Translations under genes and position numbers: made by a program | The notes under the pieces: generated by a model | Databases searched by the model: none | Told to the model about the DNA's origin: nothing | Seen by the model: the letters and a program-made list of their open reading frames with translations, nothing else | Origin: Eurosta solidaginis | Lineage: Eukaryota > Arthropoda > Insecta > Diptera > Tephritidae | DNA length: 64,000 nt | Direction: 5' to 3' | NCBI RefSeq assembly: GCF_040869045.1 | Contig: NC_090323.1 | Span: 168,848,083-168,912,082, forward strand | Shown here: positions 1 to 12,900 of the stretch, in pieces | Numbering within the stretch: position 1 is the first letter of the stretch | Layout of the letters: each line of letters begins with the position of its first letter

Positions 1-2750
1 CTAACATCGAATCATCGCTTTGATACCCACACTAATAAAAATTCAATATAAAATCGATGAGACATCTGTAATCCGTCGATAAAACGCGGATAAGAAACCA
101 ATAAGAGTCCCACGACTCGGTGTGATAAAGGGATAATGCGACGATAATTTGGCTATCGACAATATTTCGATAATCAGATAATAGCTTGACGGTATCGGCC
201 TTAAGAAGGCATTTTTGGACATGTTTTAACTGCCGACTCTTTTGTTAAGCATTAGTACTCTAGATTTTTTTAAAGTGCAAAATTCCATACATTTTTATAT
301 GGAAAATATATCGGATTTTTGGCTGAACTATTAATACTAGTTATTAGTGTCATAAATTTGTTTAAATTCTTAAGTAAACTTTTATGGGGCGATATGGGGA
401 AAAAAAGCTTGAAAATAACAGGCAGCCTATTATGTGTACATATTGTAACGTATTTAGTGCAATTCCGCTTATTTGCGACCTTCTGCTAATGTTCGAATCA
501 CTAAACTGTTGAATAAATAACTCCAATATTCGATAATGCAAAATGGTCTTTATTAAAGAACTTCACAATACTACTACTTCGAGACAGATAGCTTGCTTAA
601 ATCAAACTGACTTGTCGTGCCTCAACTGTTGCTGCTTTTATAATGTTTGATTTCCTCGTTGACATATTTGTAGGCGCCTCTATTTCTAGAATTTTCTAGT
701 TAGTTAGCGGCTATAAATTTCTCAGCTATAACTACAGATGCACGAATTTATAGCTTCTCTCATAGCCCATGCGCGTGTATATGTGAATGATACTTGCACA
801 AATGATTGCATACTTTTGGGAGTATCTCAGATATATGCATGTGTTTGTGCGTTACTCTCCGCTGCTTGCATGGACATATGTATAGACATAATATTGATTT
901 ATTGATGTGCATTCAAGTCACTGTTTAGTGTTGGCTTAGAGATGATAGTATCCCTTAATGTTGCTAATATTCGTCACAATAAGTATGAATTGAGTGCTGC
1001 CAACTCTCATAGTACGGATCCGCATCGTTCCAATGAGATTTGATAGTTATCCAGTGCTCGATGACTCAATGGAACGCTACTAGTTTGCCTTTTTTTATAA
1101 TATAAGCAAATAAGGTAAGTAAGTACCATTCAAGCCCTTAAGTTTTGAGGGTTCTGCCTAAGCTATTTCCTTTTACAAGTTTTTTTTCAACACTGCTCGT
1201 AGTTAGATCCGAGCATAGTCAACCTTTTGCACCTCGATAGACAAAAGAATCTGCCGCAGCTACAAACGTTGTTCGAAATGCAAATGATATGCATCTTTAA
1301 TAAGTTATTGTGCACAGCGGTGGCACAAATGCGTCAATGCCATCACTTTGTTGCAAGCGCTCAAGTAACGTTAGCTCTTGATACTTGTACTCATGTACAT
1401 ACGCAAATATTCACGTGACAATGTGTACTTGACTAACTAACTGTCACCCTGTTTGCTATATTTGACATGACATGACAATCCATTGCCATCCAAGCAGGCA
1501 CTTCCAACACAACAACAACCGCAAAAACAATAAAAATCAACAACAATTATCAACCAACACTGAATTGCATTGGGCCGCAGCTGTGCTTACTTAAACTTGA
1601 TAAAAAAAAAACCGAGTTGCCGCTACACTCAGAAAAAACTTGAATGAAATGGCACTTAAGAAATTTTATCCTCATTCGCATGGCCAAAAATTCTTCAAAA
1701 TGAGAAAAAATTCTCCTATTCTAGTGAAACTCCTATTGTTTACGCTTATTTTAACACAACTTCCGGAACTTAATCGCCACACCTCGTTTAACTGAATTTT
1801 TCAATGCCAGTCTGACAAATTTGCCAAGTGCTGCATACTCAAGAGATTCATTAGCTGCGTCATCTGAATACCCGCACAAAAACTATGTCGTTCTGGCTGA
1901 TTGTAGCCTAATAAAAAATTTAGAAAAAAATGCCAGCTTGCAAAATAGGCGGCCTACGCAGCTGTTACAAATTATTGTTGCTATTATTAGAGCTTTAGCT
2001 TTTGTTGTATTTCTGTCGCTATTTATATTACAATTTTTGTTGTAGCCATTAGTTTTGTACGCTGCATCAGTAGTTGGCAAAATTGTTAGGTAAAAATTGT
2101 CTTTGTCGCATTGATTCGGCACACCAAGCGTTGATTGTCTCGCTCATGTTCAATTGTTGCAAGTTGTAAGAAGCATTGTTGTTGTTGTTGCTTATATGCA
2201 TGTAGTTTTGTTACAACAGCAATCAATCTCAATTGCCTCACTTTTTCAATCATATCTCTTCGATCATTTGGGGTGACAAAATGCAAACAATTTTTCTTAT
2301 ATAAAAGACATTTCCACTCATTGCGCTTTACTCTTTTTTGGGGCCTCTCATCTCTACCTATATTCATTCAATTTTATTTTATTATATTGCATCCATTTCC
2401 ATATTATTTGTTCTGCTCCTAATATACATATGTATATTTCATGTTAATGTTTGCAACCACATAATTTGTCTATTGTTGTTTTTGTTGCAGCAATAGCAAT
2501 TGTCAACTGTGGTCATGGTTTATTATTTGTCATTTATTGTTGTTGTTTGTGCACCATACGTGTGCTTGCGCTTATAAATTTATTTTAGCTGTGACTTTTA
2601 TTGGAATTGTAACAATTGTTAGTGGCATATACAAGCTTATCAATGTATGTATCCTATATATATACACTACATATACACTAGCGTACCCGGCAGACGTTGT
2701 CCTACCCTGTTTTTGTAAAGTCAACTTCCCTTTATCCTTCTCTATTTCAT
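1..2750. other. Non-coding, no gene recognised
   Basis: AT-rich sequence with no long open frame that resembles a known protein. Short CAA/GTT runs occur near 1510-1540 and 2176-2190. I see no transposon end, RNA gene or exon that I can support here. Confidence 0.5.
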
Positions 2751-2751
2751 C

Positions 2752-3127
2752 CACCGTGGTGTGATGGTAGCGTGCTCCGCCTATCACACCGTATGCCCTG
2801 GGTTCGCACCCCGGGCAAAGCAACATCAAACTTTTAGAAATAAGGTTTTTCAATTAGAAGAAAATTTTTCTAAGCGGGGTCGCCCCTCGGCAGTGTTTGG
2901 CAAGCGCTCCGGGTGTATTTCTGCCATGAAAAGCTCTCAGTGTAAACTCATCTGCTTTGCAGATGCCGTTCGGTGTCGGCATAAAACATGTAGGTCCCGT
3001 CCGGCCAATTTGTAGGGAAAATCAAGAGGAACACGACGCAAATTGGAAGAGAAGCTCGGCCTTAGATCTCTTCGGAGGTTATCGCGCCTTACATTTATTT
3101 TTATTTTTTATTTTTTTTTTATTTCAT
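2752..3127 (+). mobile_element. tRNA-derived SINE, copy 1
   Basis: The head resembles a tRNA gene with internal RNA polymerase III boxes: an A-box-like TGGTGTGATGG near 2758 and a B-box GGTTCGCACCCC at 2801-2812 inside a CCCTGGG/CCCGGGC stem. A tRNA-unrelated body of about 280 bp follows, ending in a T-rich tail (about 3090-3127). A second copy lies at 3915-4278 and a diverged antisense fragment at 29478-29606, so this is a dispersed element and not a tRNA gene. The cognate tRNA is not identified. Because its promoter boxes are intact, this is the least decayed copy here. Confidence 0.75.
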
Positions 3128-3129
3128 CG

Positions 3130-4450
3130 AATAGACTACACCTTTACAACTTTTTCTTCAGTTTCTCCTTCTTATTCCTATCCTTTTTTCGTTGTCCTCA
3201 TCTTCACTCCATTCTAATTCTCTTTATCCCTCTCACTCGTAAGCTAATTCCCACTTCCACTCTCACTCCCATTCCCACACTCATTCCCACTGCCTCTCTC
3301 ATTCCCATTACCAATCCTACTCCCTCTTGCACTCTCTATTTTTCCAATGTAAATTGCTTCATGTATGGAATCTTTATACCAAAAATACTAGATAACCCCT
3401 CAAATAATTACAGAGGCATTGAGGATACAATTTTTGTTTCATTCGCACTCTCACTCCTGCCCCCATTTCCACGGCCTCTAAGTCTTCCACAAAATCACCT
3501 CATATCGAACATAAGATACCAGCTTCAAATAATTACAGAGATATTGCGAATCAACACTCTTGTTCCACTCTTGTTCCACTCTCACTCCTACTGCCCCTTC
3601 TACGGACTCTACACCTCCCACCCAAATTACTCCACATATAGAATCTATTTTCAGAATCTGCATATACACCAAATATTGCATACCTTCTTTAAATTATTAC
3701 GGAGATATAGCGAATGAAAATACTTGTTTCACTCGCACTCTCATTCCTCCTACCACTCTACCTCCTCCACCTGAATAACCTCATTTATATATCAAATATC
3801 GTATGCCCCTTAAGATAATTACATAGATAAACCGAATTTAACTTTTTCCTTCTACCTCTCCCACTAAAATAGCCTTATATACGGAAAACATATACCAAAG
3901 CAAATATAGCGAGTGGCGGCCGCCGTGGTGTGATGGTAGCGTGCTACGCCTATCTATATCGTGTTACGAAGATCTATGGCTCACGCCCCGGGCAAAGCAA
4001 CATCAACATTTTAGAAACAAAGTTTTTCAATTAGAAGAAAATTTGTCTAAGCGGGGTCGCCCCTCGGCAGTGTTTGACAAGCACTCCGATTGTATTTCTG
4101 CCATGAAAATCTCTCAGTGAAAACTCATCTGCCTTGCAGATGCCGTTCGGAGTCGGCATAAAATATGTACATAGGTTCCGTCCCAACAATTTGTAGGAAA
4201 AAGTTAAAATGAGCACGACGCAAATTAGAAGAGAAGCTCGGGCTAAAATCCCTTCGGAGGTTATCGCGTCTTACATGTTTTGTTTAAATATAACGAGTTT
4301 AAAATTTGTTTCACTCCCACTCATTCCTACCTCCATTTTCACTCTTGCTCCTACTTTGAATTTCATGTTTCCCACCAAAAACTTAATTATTTTGATATCT
4401 GGAATTTCTATATCAAATATTTGATACCCGCTTCAAATAATAAAGGGGAA
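3130..4450. repeat. Degenerate pyrimidine-rich tandem repeat interrupted by a SINE
   Basis: A loosely repeated block contains AATTACAGAGATAT-like cores near 3407, 3531, 3695 and 3816, then CACTCTCACTCCTAC-like pyrimidine runs and a CCTCATATATCAAATAT-like segment. Core spacing is about 120-165 bp. The pattern resumes after 4280, so SINE copy 2 inserted into a pre-existing array. A frame of about 220 codons here is a by-product of the pyrimidine bias. Confidence 0.55.
3915..4278 (+). mobile_element. tRNA-derived SINE, copy 2
   Basis: Same family as the copy at 2752, alignable from the CCGTGGTGTGATGGTAGCG head through the ggttatcgcg end. The B box is damaged: the GGTTCG core reads as tggctcacgcc, and extra bases lie between the boxes. 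This copy is therefore unlikely to be transcribed by polymerase III. It sits inside the pyrimidine-rich repeat. Confidence 0.7.
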
Positions 4451-4489
4451 AATAGGGACTGACACCTCTCACATCTTCAAAATGTTATG

Positions 4490-4985
4490 TAGTCGGAAAA
4501 GTACCGGGCGACGACGTGAACCTGCTGTGAAGTTTTTGTCAAGATCGGTTGAGTACTTTGGACGCTCAAAGGTCACACACACACATTAATTTTTATTTAT
4601 AATAGTAAAAATACTTGTTCTTTCAATTCTTTGCAAAAACATATGTATATTGTACTACCATGGTATTGCGCGATTATCTGCGAGGCTTAAAGCAGCTAAA
4701 AAACACATACATATGTGGGCGTGGCACCGACCAGTTTTCCTAAATTACATACAGGTTAATATATAGGGTACAATATTCTATTATCAATGGTTTGAGACAA
4801 ACATACTCGAATTTTCCACAAAATGACATTTCTATTGGCTGTGAGCGTGGCACCGCCAACTTTTCCAAAATTGTATATGGCCAGAAATATCCCGGTTGAC
4901 CACCTGAACCTAGCCTGAAAATTGTATGATGATCGTTTAAGTATTTTTGACGCCCATAAAACACACGCACACCTACATCCGTTTT
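4490..4985. repeat. Pair of diverged DINE-like direct repeats
   Basis: Two related blocks, about 4490-4605 and 4875-4985, share the order CCGG..GAC-AC-TGAACCT..., a GATCGGTT/GATCGTTT box, GTA-TTT-GACGC and a short CACACACA run. Blocks of this kind border DINE-like elements, and one starts directly downstream. They are probably decayed copies of the same family; no coding content is seen. Confidence 0.4.
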
Positions 4986-6120
4986 TATACTCAGCGTGCT
5001 TTGCACACAGAGTATATTAACTTTGATTGGATAACGGTTGGTTATACAGGTATAAAGGAATCGAGATAGGTATAGACTTCCATATATCAAAATCATCAGT
5101 ATCGAAACAAAATTTGATTGAGCCATGTCCGTCCGTCCGTTAGCACGATAACTTGAGTAAATATTGAGATATCTTCACCAAATTTGGTACACTGGACCCA
5201 AAATAGATTGGTATTGAAAATGAACGAAATCGGATGATAACCACTCCCACTTTTTATATATATAAAATTTTGGACAACACAAAAAACCTGATAATTTAGT
5301 AAATAATACACCTAGAATGTTGAAATTTGGCATGTGGACTAATATTGAGACTCTTGATTAAAATTTGAAAAAAAAAAAATTTACAATGGGTGTGGCACCG
5401 CCCACTTGTGATAAAATCAATTTTACAAATATTATTAATCAAAAATCATTAAACATATCATAACAAAATTCGGCAGAATGCTTTGAAGAAAAATTAACGA
5501 AATCGGTTAAAGACTACGCCCACTTTTATATCAAAGATTTTTATAACGGTCGTGGACGAATTAAATAAGCTATATCTTTGCCAAAAAGAGCTTTATATCA
5601 ATTGTATTTCATTCCCCAGGTGGATTTATAACAATAAATAGGAAAAACTTCAAATTTTAAAAAATGGGCGTGGTACCGCCCCTTTTATGACTAAGCAATT
5701 TTCTATGTATTGGGAGCCATAACCCGAAGAAAAATTAACGGATTGTAATAAAATTGTGACCCCAAATTTTCCCTATAGCAGGAAATATTTCTAGGAAAAA
5801 TGGACGAGATCGGTTAAAGACCACGCCCACTGTTATATCAAAGGTTTTTAAAAGGGTCGTGGACAAATAAAATAAGCCATATCTTAGCGAAAAAGAGCTT
5901 TGTGTCAATAAATTAAATTATAACATTAAATTGGCAAACACTAAAATTTTTGAAAATGGGTGTGGCACCGCCCCTTTTATGACTAAGCAATTTTCTCCGT
6001 TTCAGGAGCCATAACTCGAAGAAAAATTAACATATCGTAATGAAATTGTATACACATATTTTCCTTATAACAGAAAATATTTCTAGTAAAAATGGACGGG
6101 ATAGATTAAAGACCACGGCA
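4986..6120 (+). mobile_element. DINE-1/Helentron-like non-autonomous element (partial)
   Basis: The 5' end reads TATACTCAG at 4986-4994. It is followed by GAGTATATTAACTTTGATTGG and the box GCCATGTCCGTCCGTCCG near 5123, then repeated cassettes of CGCCCACTTTT and GGCGTGGCACCGCCC type. The same start and boxes occur in reverse orientation at the right end of the element ending at 25036. CCATGTCCGTC boxes and repeated CGCCCAC cassettes are hallmarks of INE-1/DINE-1 elements of flies, thought to be Helentron derivatives. The 3' hairpin end is not seen, so the copy looks truncated near 6120. There is no coding sequence. Confidence 0.6.
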
Positions 6121-7130
6121 ACCAGGTAGATAGCCTGAACAATATTTTCTCTATACCAAAAGGAACAATATATATATTTTTGGCACACCTTTGTATGTAC
6201 GTATATATAAACTTTGACTACTACTCTCGTTTTTATTGGCTTTGTCATTTGTTAACAATTATTTGTTGCTTATTTGCAGATTGTTTGTCTCCTTCAATGT
6301 CGCTCCTGCTGTTGCTGTGTTGCATGTAGCAATACATCGATTTGCAAGTTGTCATAGGATTTCTCAATCAAATAAAATTAATACCCACTTACAACAACAG
6401 CATTTGCCGTAATATTGATTCACATAGATTGGGCCATAACTCTAGACAGAACAAGCGGGTATATGCCGCCGGGTTGCAGCAACCCCGTGCAGTCACTGAC
6501 AATAAAATGAAAGGAAAACATGGAGTTTGATCTGTTTTGTTTGATATTTTACAACTATAACAAACTATATTAATAATATAGTATATAATAGGTGAATAAA
6601 TACCTGTGTGCAAAAATATTCTCTGTATTCATATATTTGGAATTTGTCGAAAGTTGATGAAAATTAAGAACACTAACTTATATAAGGTTAGGGTGGGTGA
6701 CCGCTGCCCAAACTGAGTGGAACAGCTCGCTTGAACACTGTTTTCTAATCATTTAAATAACGTATAATAATACAATTCCAGATAAGAAAAATACAAACCA
6801 CTGATAATTCCCTGGAGATTCGTGTGCATCCAAACCGCCTTATACCTACTCTTTTCTTGCAAAAACTGGGCACTTAATCATGAAATAACACCAATCGTTA
6901 TGTTTCACGTACCTGACTCAAACCGGGAGGGAGTTCAGGCACCTATCGACTACTCTCGACTGCACACTTTTTGTGCCCAGTACTTTAATGCCGGTCTGAC
7001 TGTATGGCGACCTCCCATCTGGCAGGCAAAATGCTTTCCCATCTAGCTTGAATTCATCCGTTAAACCATTCACCTGAAAGTTATGACCCAGAAGAGCTCT
7101 CCACCACCATTACTCCCCGGTCGATATGCA
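6121..7130. other. Non-coding, no gene recognised
   Basis: Intergenic AT-rich sequence with no recognised protein, repeat or RNA. It ends at the 6-bp target duplication that borders the transposon starting at 7137. Confidence 0.45.
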
Positions 7131-7136
7131 TGTATA

Positions 7137-7590
7137 TTAGGGCGGGTCCATTTAAAAATCGCTCATTGCTCTGTGAAAATCGTATTCTAGGGATAAAAAT
7201 AAGAAACTTTGCCGAAGGAACCATACCTCTAAAACGAATTCTGATGCCCCCCCCCTTTGGGTCGAACTTTTGGGTAGGGGCAATTTCAATTCTATCTGCT
7301 GTGTCTTTTGGTGGCTTAAAAAAAACAACACAAGCAATTTTACGATCTGCAATTGTGTCACAGTGATACATTTACATTTTAAAACGGTTGAATAAAAAAC
7401 CAACACAACTATGTTTACGACATGCAAATGCATCACAGTGATGCCTTGGTTTTAAAAGGGGGTTGTAAAAACGCTAATTTCTAATATTTTTTTTAATTTC
7501 TTTTCTATTACTAAGTTAAGTTCATTTTTTCAATTACATATGTTCTGACTAAATAAATTTTTAAAGAGAAAAATAAACTCCAAAAAGAAA
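7137..7590 (-). repeat. 3'-type TIR plus 5'-UTR-like block of the split transposon
   Basis: The outer ~150 bp align with the right TIR at 33270-33428. Inward of it, about 7280-7590, lies the reverse complement of the untranslated block found at 30206-30525 in the fuller element. The block thus joins the 3' TIR directly, with the transposase region deleted between. This is the usual structure of an internally deleted, MITE-like copy. Confidence 0.65.
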
Positions 7591-7597
7591 TAAAATT

Positions 7598-8185
7598 AAA
7601 GAAAAAAAAACTTTTTTAAAAATAAGCTTTTATTATTGGTTAATAAAATTAACTACAAAGTAAACAATAAATTGACTCTAAAGAAATATAACACTTTATA
7701 AGTTCATTGTAAGCTTTAACGATAATTAGGCTTTTTCGTCTGCGACAAATAAATTCTATATTGTACATAATTATATATTTTTAACATTAAAACTTTACAC
7801 CTAAATTATTAAATGTTACAGTTTATATGACAGTCCTAATTGTTCTAATAAAAAGCGTGTTAAATTTTGATGGTATAATTAAGAACATTTAGGACCTCCT
7901 TTTCTTGCTATCGCAATGTAACACGCTTTTATTAGAACAATTAGGACTGTCATATAAACTGTAACATTTAATAATTTAGGTGTAAAGTTTTAATGTTAAA
8001 AATATATAATTATGTACAAATTTGGATTTTTTTGTCGCAGACGAAAAAGCCTAATTATCGTTAAAGTTTACAATGAACTTATGAAGTGTTATATTTCTTT
8101 AGAGTCGATTTATTGTTTACTTTTTAGTTAATTTTATTAACCAATAATAAAAGCTTATTTTTAAAAAAGTTTTTTTTTTTTCTTT
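7598..8185. repeat. Large near-perfect palindrome, ~265-bp arms
   Basis: Arm 7598-7862 is repeated in inverted orientation at 7919-8185, around a 56-bp loop. The arms differ by a handful of substitutions and single-base indels, for example in the segment near 7750. They contain no ORF. Such fold-back structures are typical of fold-back elements or inverted duplications of a TE end. It lies inside the insertion that split the 7137-25230 transposon. Confidence 0.8.
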
Positions 8186-8186
8186 G

Positions 8187-8310
8187 CAGTTTGCTAGCTC
8201 GAGGTCTATGTTTTTCTCGCAAAAACTAATAAAACACAAGTTGGCAGAACAAAAAACTTGTGTTTTATTAGTTTTTGCGAGAAAAACATAGACCTCGAGC
8301 CAGCAAACTG
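8187..8310. repeat. Perfect-type hairpin, 56-bp arms, 12-bp loop
   Basis: 8187-8242 and 8255-8310 are reverse complements with a single mismatch, in the segment CTAGCTCGAGG versus CTGGCTCGAGG. It abuts the larger palindrome with one base between. It is comparable in form, but not in sequence, to the hairpin at 32821-32898. Confidence 0.8.
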
Positions 8311-9836
8311 GAAAGTTAAGAAGAAAAGGTCGATAAATCAGTAGTTTTTTTTTTCTTTAATTTTATTTTGTTCTTTAATTTTATTATATCATGATCCGAA
8401 TATATTGGGGCATATTCATGATCGAAATAAAATGTGACTAAGTTAGTTGAAGCATTTTTGACAGAGAGCACATATAAAATTGTGTCAAACAGTGTTAACT
8501 AACTTAACTTTGCCTATGTCGCGTTCAGTTTACAACTACTTATTGCAGATCTCTGATCTGTGGGTTAAATCTGTTTTAAAATAAAATTCCAACTTTCGCT
8601 TAGCTAAAATTCCATCGCCAAAAATTTGTAAAACAAAATCAAGTGCGCAGAAAAGTATGCAACACTTACCGATAACAGCCTAACCGCGTTAGCGTTCGTT
8701 GTATCACAGAATTTTTACACTTTGAAAATGACGGCTGTTGTTTGCAAGGTTGCATTCCTTTGAGTCTTCGTTTTCACCATCTGGATTATCATGAGCCTGG
8801 ACATTCGTGCAATTTTAGTGATGTAAATTGCATGGCGCCAGCGCCAATGCGGTGCCAGCTCAATGGTAGCTCATTGATAAAATGACTCCAAGCGAATTTT
8901 TGACGCTACTTAGTAGTGAGTGCGTAGTACATTTCACTTGCGCTATTGAGTGAAACGACTTTTGTGTGTCAGGCACGAGTTTGGTGTTATTGGCGCTACT
9001 GGCAATGATGACACTGAGCTGATGACGGTAGCGCTGGTAGTTCAGCTTTTGAACCAGAGAAAGAATTGATGACCCGTGTAAATTACTATGGCTTTGGCTA
9101 TTATTGGTTGTGTATTTGAACCAAATAAATGCTGCGGACATAACAACCGGAGTCATTTTTGAGTTGTATATTTTAGATTTAATGCACAATTAATATGGGT
9201 GTGTTTGAGCAGCCAAATAATAATAGTAGTATTGCTAAAGTGCTGCTTAGTTGATGGAACGTTATTAAATTCCTAGCGATGATCAATATATTTTCAATAT
9301 TTCGTTCAACGAACGCGCGTAATTGCCACATCTGCTCAAATTTTCCAAGATTTTCCATTCTTGATTTAACTTAAGCTGTTATGCCAATATTTTTCAGCCA
9401 GCTTTTTTCAAATAGGTAATTTTTCCAAAAGCAAAATAGATTACAGAAAAGATTACAGAGTTAAACAGCCTTAAAAATTCAGCTATGTTGGTTATACACA
9501 GAAATACAACAGAGGGTTGTGTCTCCGCTTTTCGCAAGCGTGAGATTCACCACGTGTGACACGCGTGATTCACCACGTCTAAATCTCAAAATCCACGGTT
9601 AGGTACCGGCGGGTTTGTATGGGACTTAGGCTGTTATGCCAAAGTAAACACAAATCTTTACCGATAACTGTGTTCTCGATTAATTTATCGAATTCTAACT
9701 AAGTAATATTGCATTGTCATCGGAGTTATACATGTGTGCAAAATTTCAGCTCAATCGGACACCGGAAAGTGTATCAATTTTAGCTTGCAAGATTCCATTA
9801 CATACAACAGCCAAGTGATAAATAAAAGCTTATAAA
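8311..9836. other. Unassigned DNA inside the nested insertion
   Basis: No protein-like frame, TIR or RNA recognised. A motif near 8665 (CTTACCGATAACAGCCTAA) recurs in rearranged form near 9630-9670, suggesting decayed repetitive DNA. Whether this was carried in with the palindrome or is a separate insertion cannot be told. Confidence 0.4.
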
Positions 9837-9964
9837 TAAATAATAACAAGTAAAGAAGGTTAAGTTCGGGTGTAGCCGAACATTACATACTCAGTTGAGA
9901 GCTATGGTGATAACATAAGAGAAAATAACCATGTAGCATGTAGGAAAATGAACCGAGGGAAACC

Positions 9965-12900
9965 CTGGAATGTGTTTGTATGGCATGTCTATCAAATGAA
10001 AGGCACTAAAGAGTATTTTATGAGGGAGTGGGCCATAGTTGTATAGGTGGATGCCATTTAGGGATATCGCCATAAAGGTGGATCAGGGTTGACTCTAGAA
10101 TTTGTTTTCACGATATGGGTATCAAATGAAAGGTATTAATGAGGGTTTTAAAAGGGAGTGGTGGTAGTTGTATAGGTGGTCGCCTTTTCAGAGATATCGC
10201 AACTTACAATTTGTTTGTACGATATGGGTATCAAATTAAAGGTGTTAATGAGTATTTTTAAAAGGGAGTGGGTCTTCGTTCTATAGGTGGTCGCTTTTTC
10301 GAGATATCGCCATAAAGGTGGACCAGGGGTGACTCTAGAATGTGTTTGTACAATATGGGTATCAAAAGAAAGGTGTTAATGAGTATTTTAAAAGGGAGTG
10401 GGCCTTAGTTCTATAGGTGGACGCCTTTTCGAGGTATCGCAACTTAGACTTTGCTTGTACGATATGGGTGTCAAATGAAAGGTATTAATGAGTATTTTTA
10501 AAAGGGAGTGGGTCTTCGTTCTATAGGTGGTCGCTTTTTCGAGATATCGCCATAAAGGTGGACCAGGGGTGACTCTAGAATGTGTTTGTACAATTCGGGT
10601 ATCAAAAGAAAGGTGTTAATGAGTATTTTAAAAGGGAGTGGGCCTTAGTTCTATAGGTGGACGCCTTTTCGAGGTATCGCAACTTAGACTTTGTTTGTAC
10701 GATATGGGTATCAAATGAAAGGTGTTAATGAATATTTTTAAAAGGGAGTGGGTCTTCGTTCTATAGGTGGTCGCTTTTTCGAGATATCGCCATAAAGGTG
10801 GACCAGGGGTGACTCTAGAATGTGTTTGTACAATTCGGGTATCAAAAGAAAGGTGTTAATGAGTATTTTAAAAGGGAGTGGGCCTTAGTTCTATAGGTGG
10901 ACGCCTTTTCGAGGTATCGCAACTTAGACTTTGTTTGTACGATATGGGTATGAAATGAAAGGTGTTAATGAGTATTTTTAAAAGGGAGTGGGTCTTCGTT
11001 CTATAGGTGGTCGCTTTTTCGAGATATCGCCATAAAGGTGGACCAGGGATGACTCTAGAATATGTTTGTACAATACGGGTATCAAAAGAAAGGTGTTAAT
11101 GAGTATTTTAAAAGGGATTGGGCCTTAGTTCTGTAGGTGGACGCCTTTTCGAGGTATCGCAACTTAGACTTTGTTTGTACGATATGGGTATGAAATGAAA
11201 GGTGTTAATGAGTATTTTTAAAAGGGAGTGGGTCTTCGTTCTATAGGTGGTCGCTTTTTCGAGATATCGCCATAAAGGTGGACCAGGGGTGACTCTAGAA
11301 TATGTTTGTACAATACGGGTATCAAAAGAAAGGTGTTAATGAGTATTTTAAAAGGGAGTGGGCCTTAGTTCTGTAGGTGGACGCCTTTTCGAGGTATCGC
11401 AACTTAGACTTTGTTTGTACGATATGGGTATGAAATGAAAGGTGTTAATGAGTATTTTTAAAAGGGAGTGGGTCTTCGTTCTATAGGTGGTCGCTTTTTC
11501 GAGATATCGCCATAAAGGTGGACCAGGGGTGACTCTAGAATATGTTTGTACAATACGGGTATCAAAAGAAAGGTGTTAATGAGTATTTTAAAAGGGAGTG
11601 GGCCTTAGTTCTATAGGTGGACGCCTTTTCGAGGTATCGCAACTTAGACTTTGTTTGTACGATATGGGTATCAAATGAAAGGTATTAATGAGTATTTTTA
11701 AAAGGGAGTGGGTCTTCGTTCTATAGGTGGTCGCTTTTTCGAGATATCGCCATAAAGGTGGACCAGGGGTGACTCTAGAATGTGTTTGTACAATATGGGT
11801 ATCAAAAGAAAGGTGCTAATGAGTATTTTAAAAGGGAGTGGGCCTTAGTTCTATAGGTGGAAGCCGTTTCGAAATATCGCCATAAAGGTGGACCAGGGGT
11901 GACTCTAGAATGTGTTTGTACAATATGGGTATCAAAAGAAAGGTGTTAATGAGTATTTTAAAAGGGAGTGGGCCTTAGTTCTATAGGTGGAAGCCGTTTC
12001 GAGATATCGCCATAAAGGTGGACCAGGGGTGACTCTAGAATGTGTTTGTACAATACGGGTATCAAAAGAAAGGTGTTAATGAGTATTTTAAAAGGGAGTG
12101 GGCCTTAGTTCTATAGGTGGACGCCTTTTCGAGGTATCGCAACTTAGACTTTGTTTGTACGATATGGGTATCAAATGAAAGGTATTAATGAGTATTTTTA
12201 AAAGGGATTGGGTCTTCGTTCTATAGGTGGTCGCTTTTTCGAGATATCGCCATAAAGGTGGACCAGGGGCGACTCTAGAATGTGTTTGTACAATATGGGT
12301 ATCAAAAGAAAGGTGTTAATGAGTATTTTAAAAGGGAGTGGGCCTTAGTTCTCTAGAATTTGTTTGTACAATACGGGTATCAAAAGAAAGGTGTTAATGA
12401 GTATTTTAAAAGGGAGTGGGCCTTAGTTCTGTAGGTGGACGCCTTTTCGAGGTATCGCAACTTAGACTTTGTTTGTACGATATGGGTATCAAATGAAAGG
12501 TATTAATGAGTATTTTTAAAAGGGATTGGGTCTTCGTTCTATAGGTGGTCGCTTTTTCGAGATAACGCCATAAAGGTGGACCAGGGGTGACTCTAGAATG
12601 TGTTTGTACAATATGGGTATCAAAAGAAAGGTGTTAATGAGCATTTTAAAAGGGAGTGGGCCTTAGTTCTGTAGGTGGACGCCTTTTCGAGGTATCGCAA
12701 CTTAGACTTTGTTTGTACGATATGGGTATCAAATGAAAGGTGTTAATGAGTATTTTTAAAAGGGAGTGGGTCTTCGTTCTATAGGTGGTCGCTTTTTCGA
12801 GATATCGCCATAAAGGTGGACCAGGGGTGACTCTAGAATGTGTTTGTACAATATGGGTATCAAAAGAAAGGTGTTAATGAGTATTTTAAAAGGGAGTGGG

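Noticed and set aside
2752..2825. True tRNA gene
   Set aside because: Has A and B boxes but no proper aminoacyl stem; recurs as part of a ~370-bp dispersed repeat.
3043..3717. Plus-strand frame of 224 codons
   Set aside because: Arises from a T/C-rich tandem repeat and the SINE tail; no domain, Phe/Leu/Ser/Pro bias only.
7137..8310. A stand-alone MITE ending near 8310
   Set aside because: No matching terminus or target duplication near 8310, whereas 25230 provides both.
8860..9189. Minus frame of 109 codons
   Set aside because: No similarity recognised and located inside nested mobile DNA; not supported as a gene.
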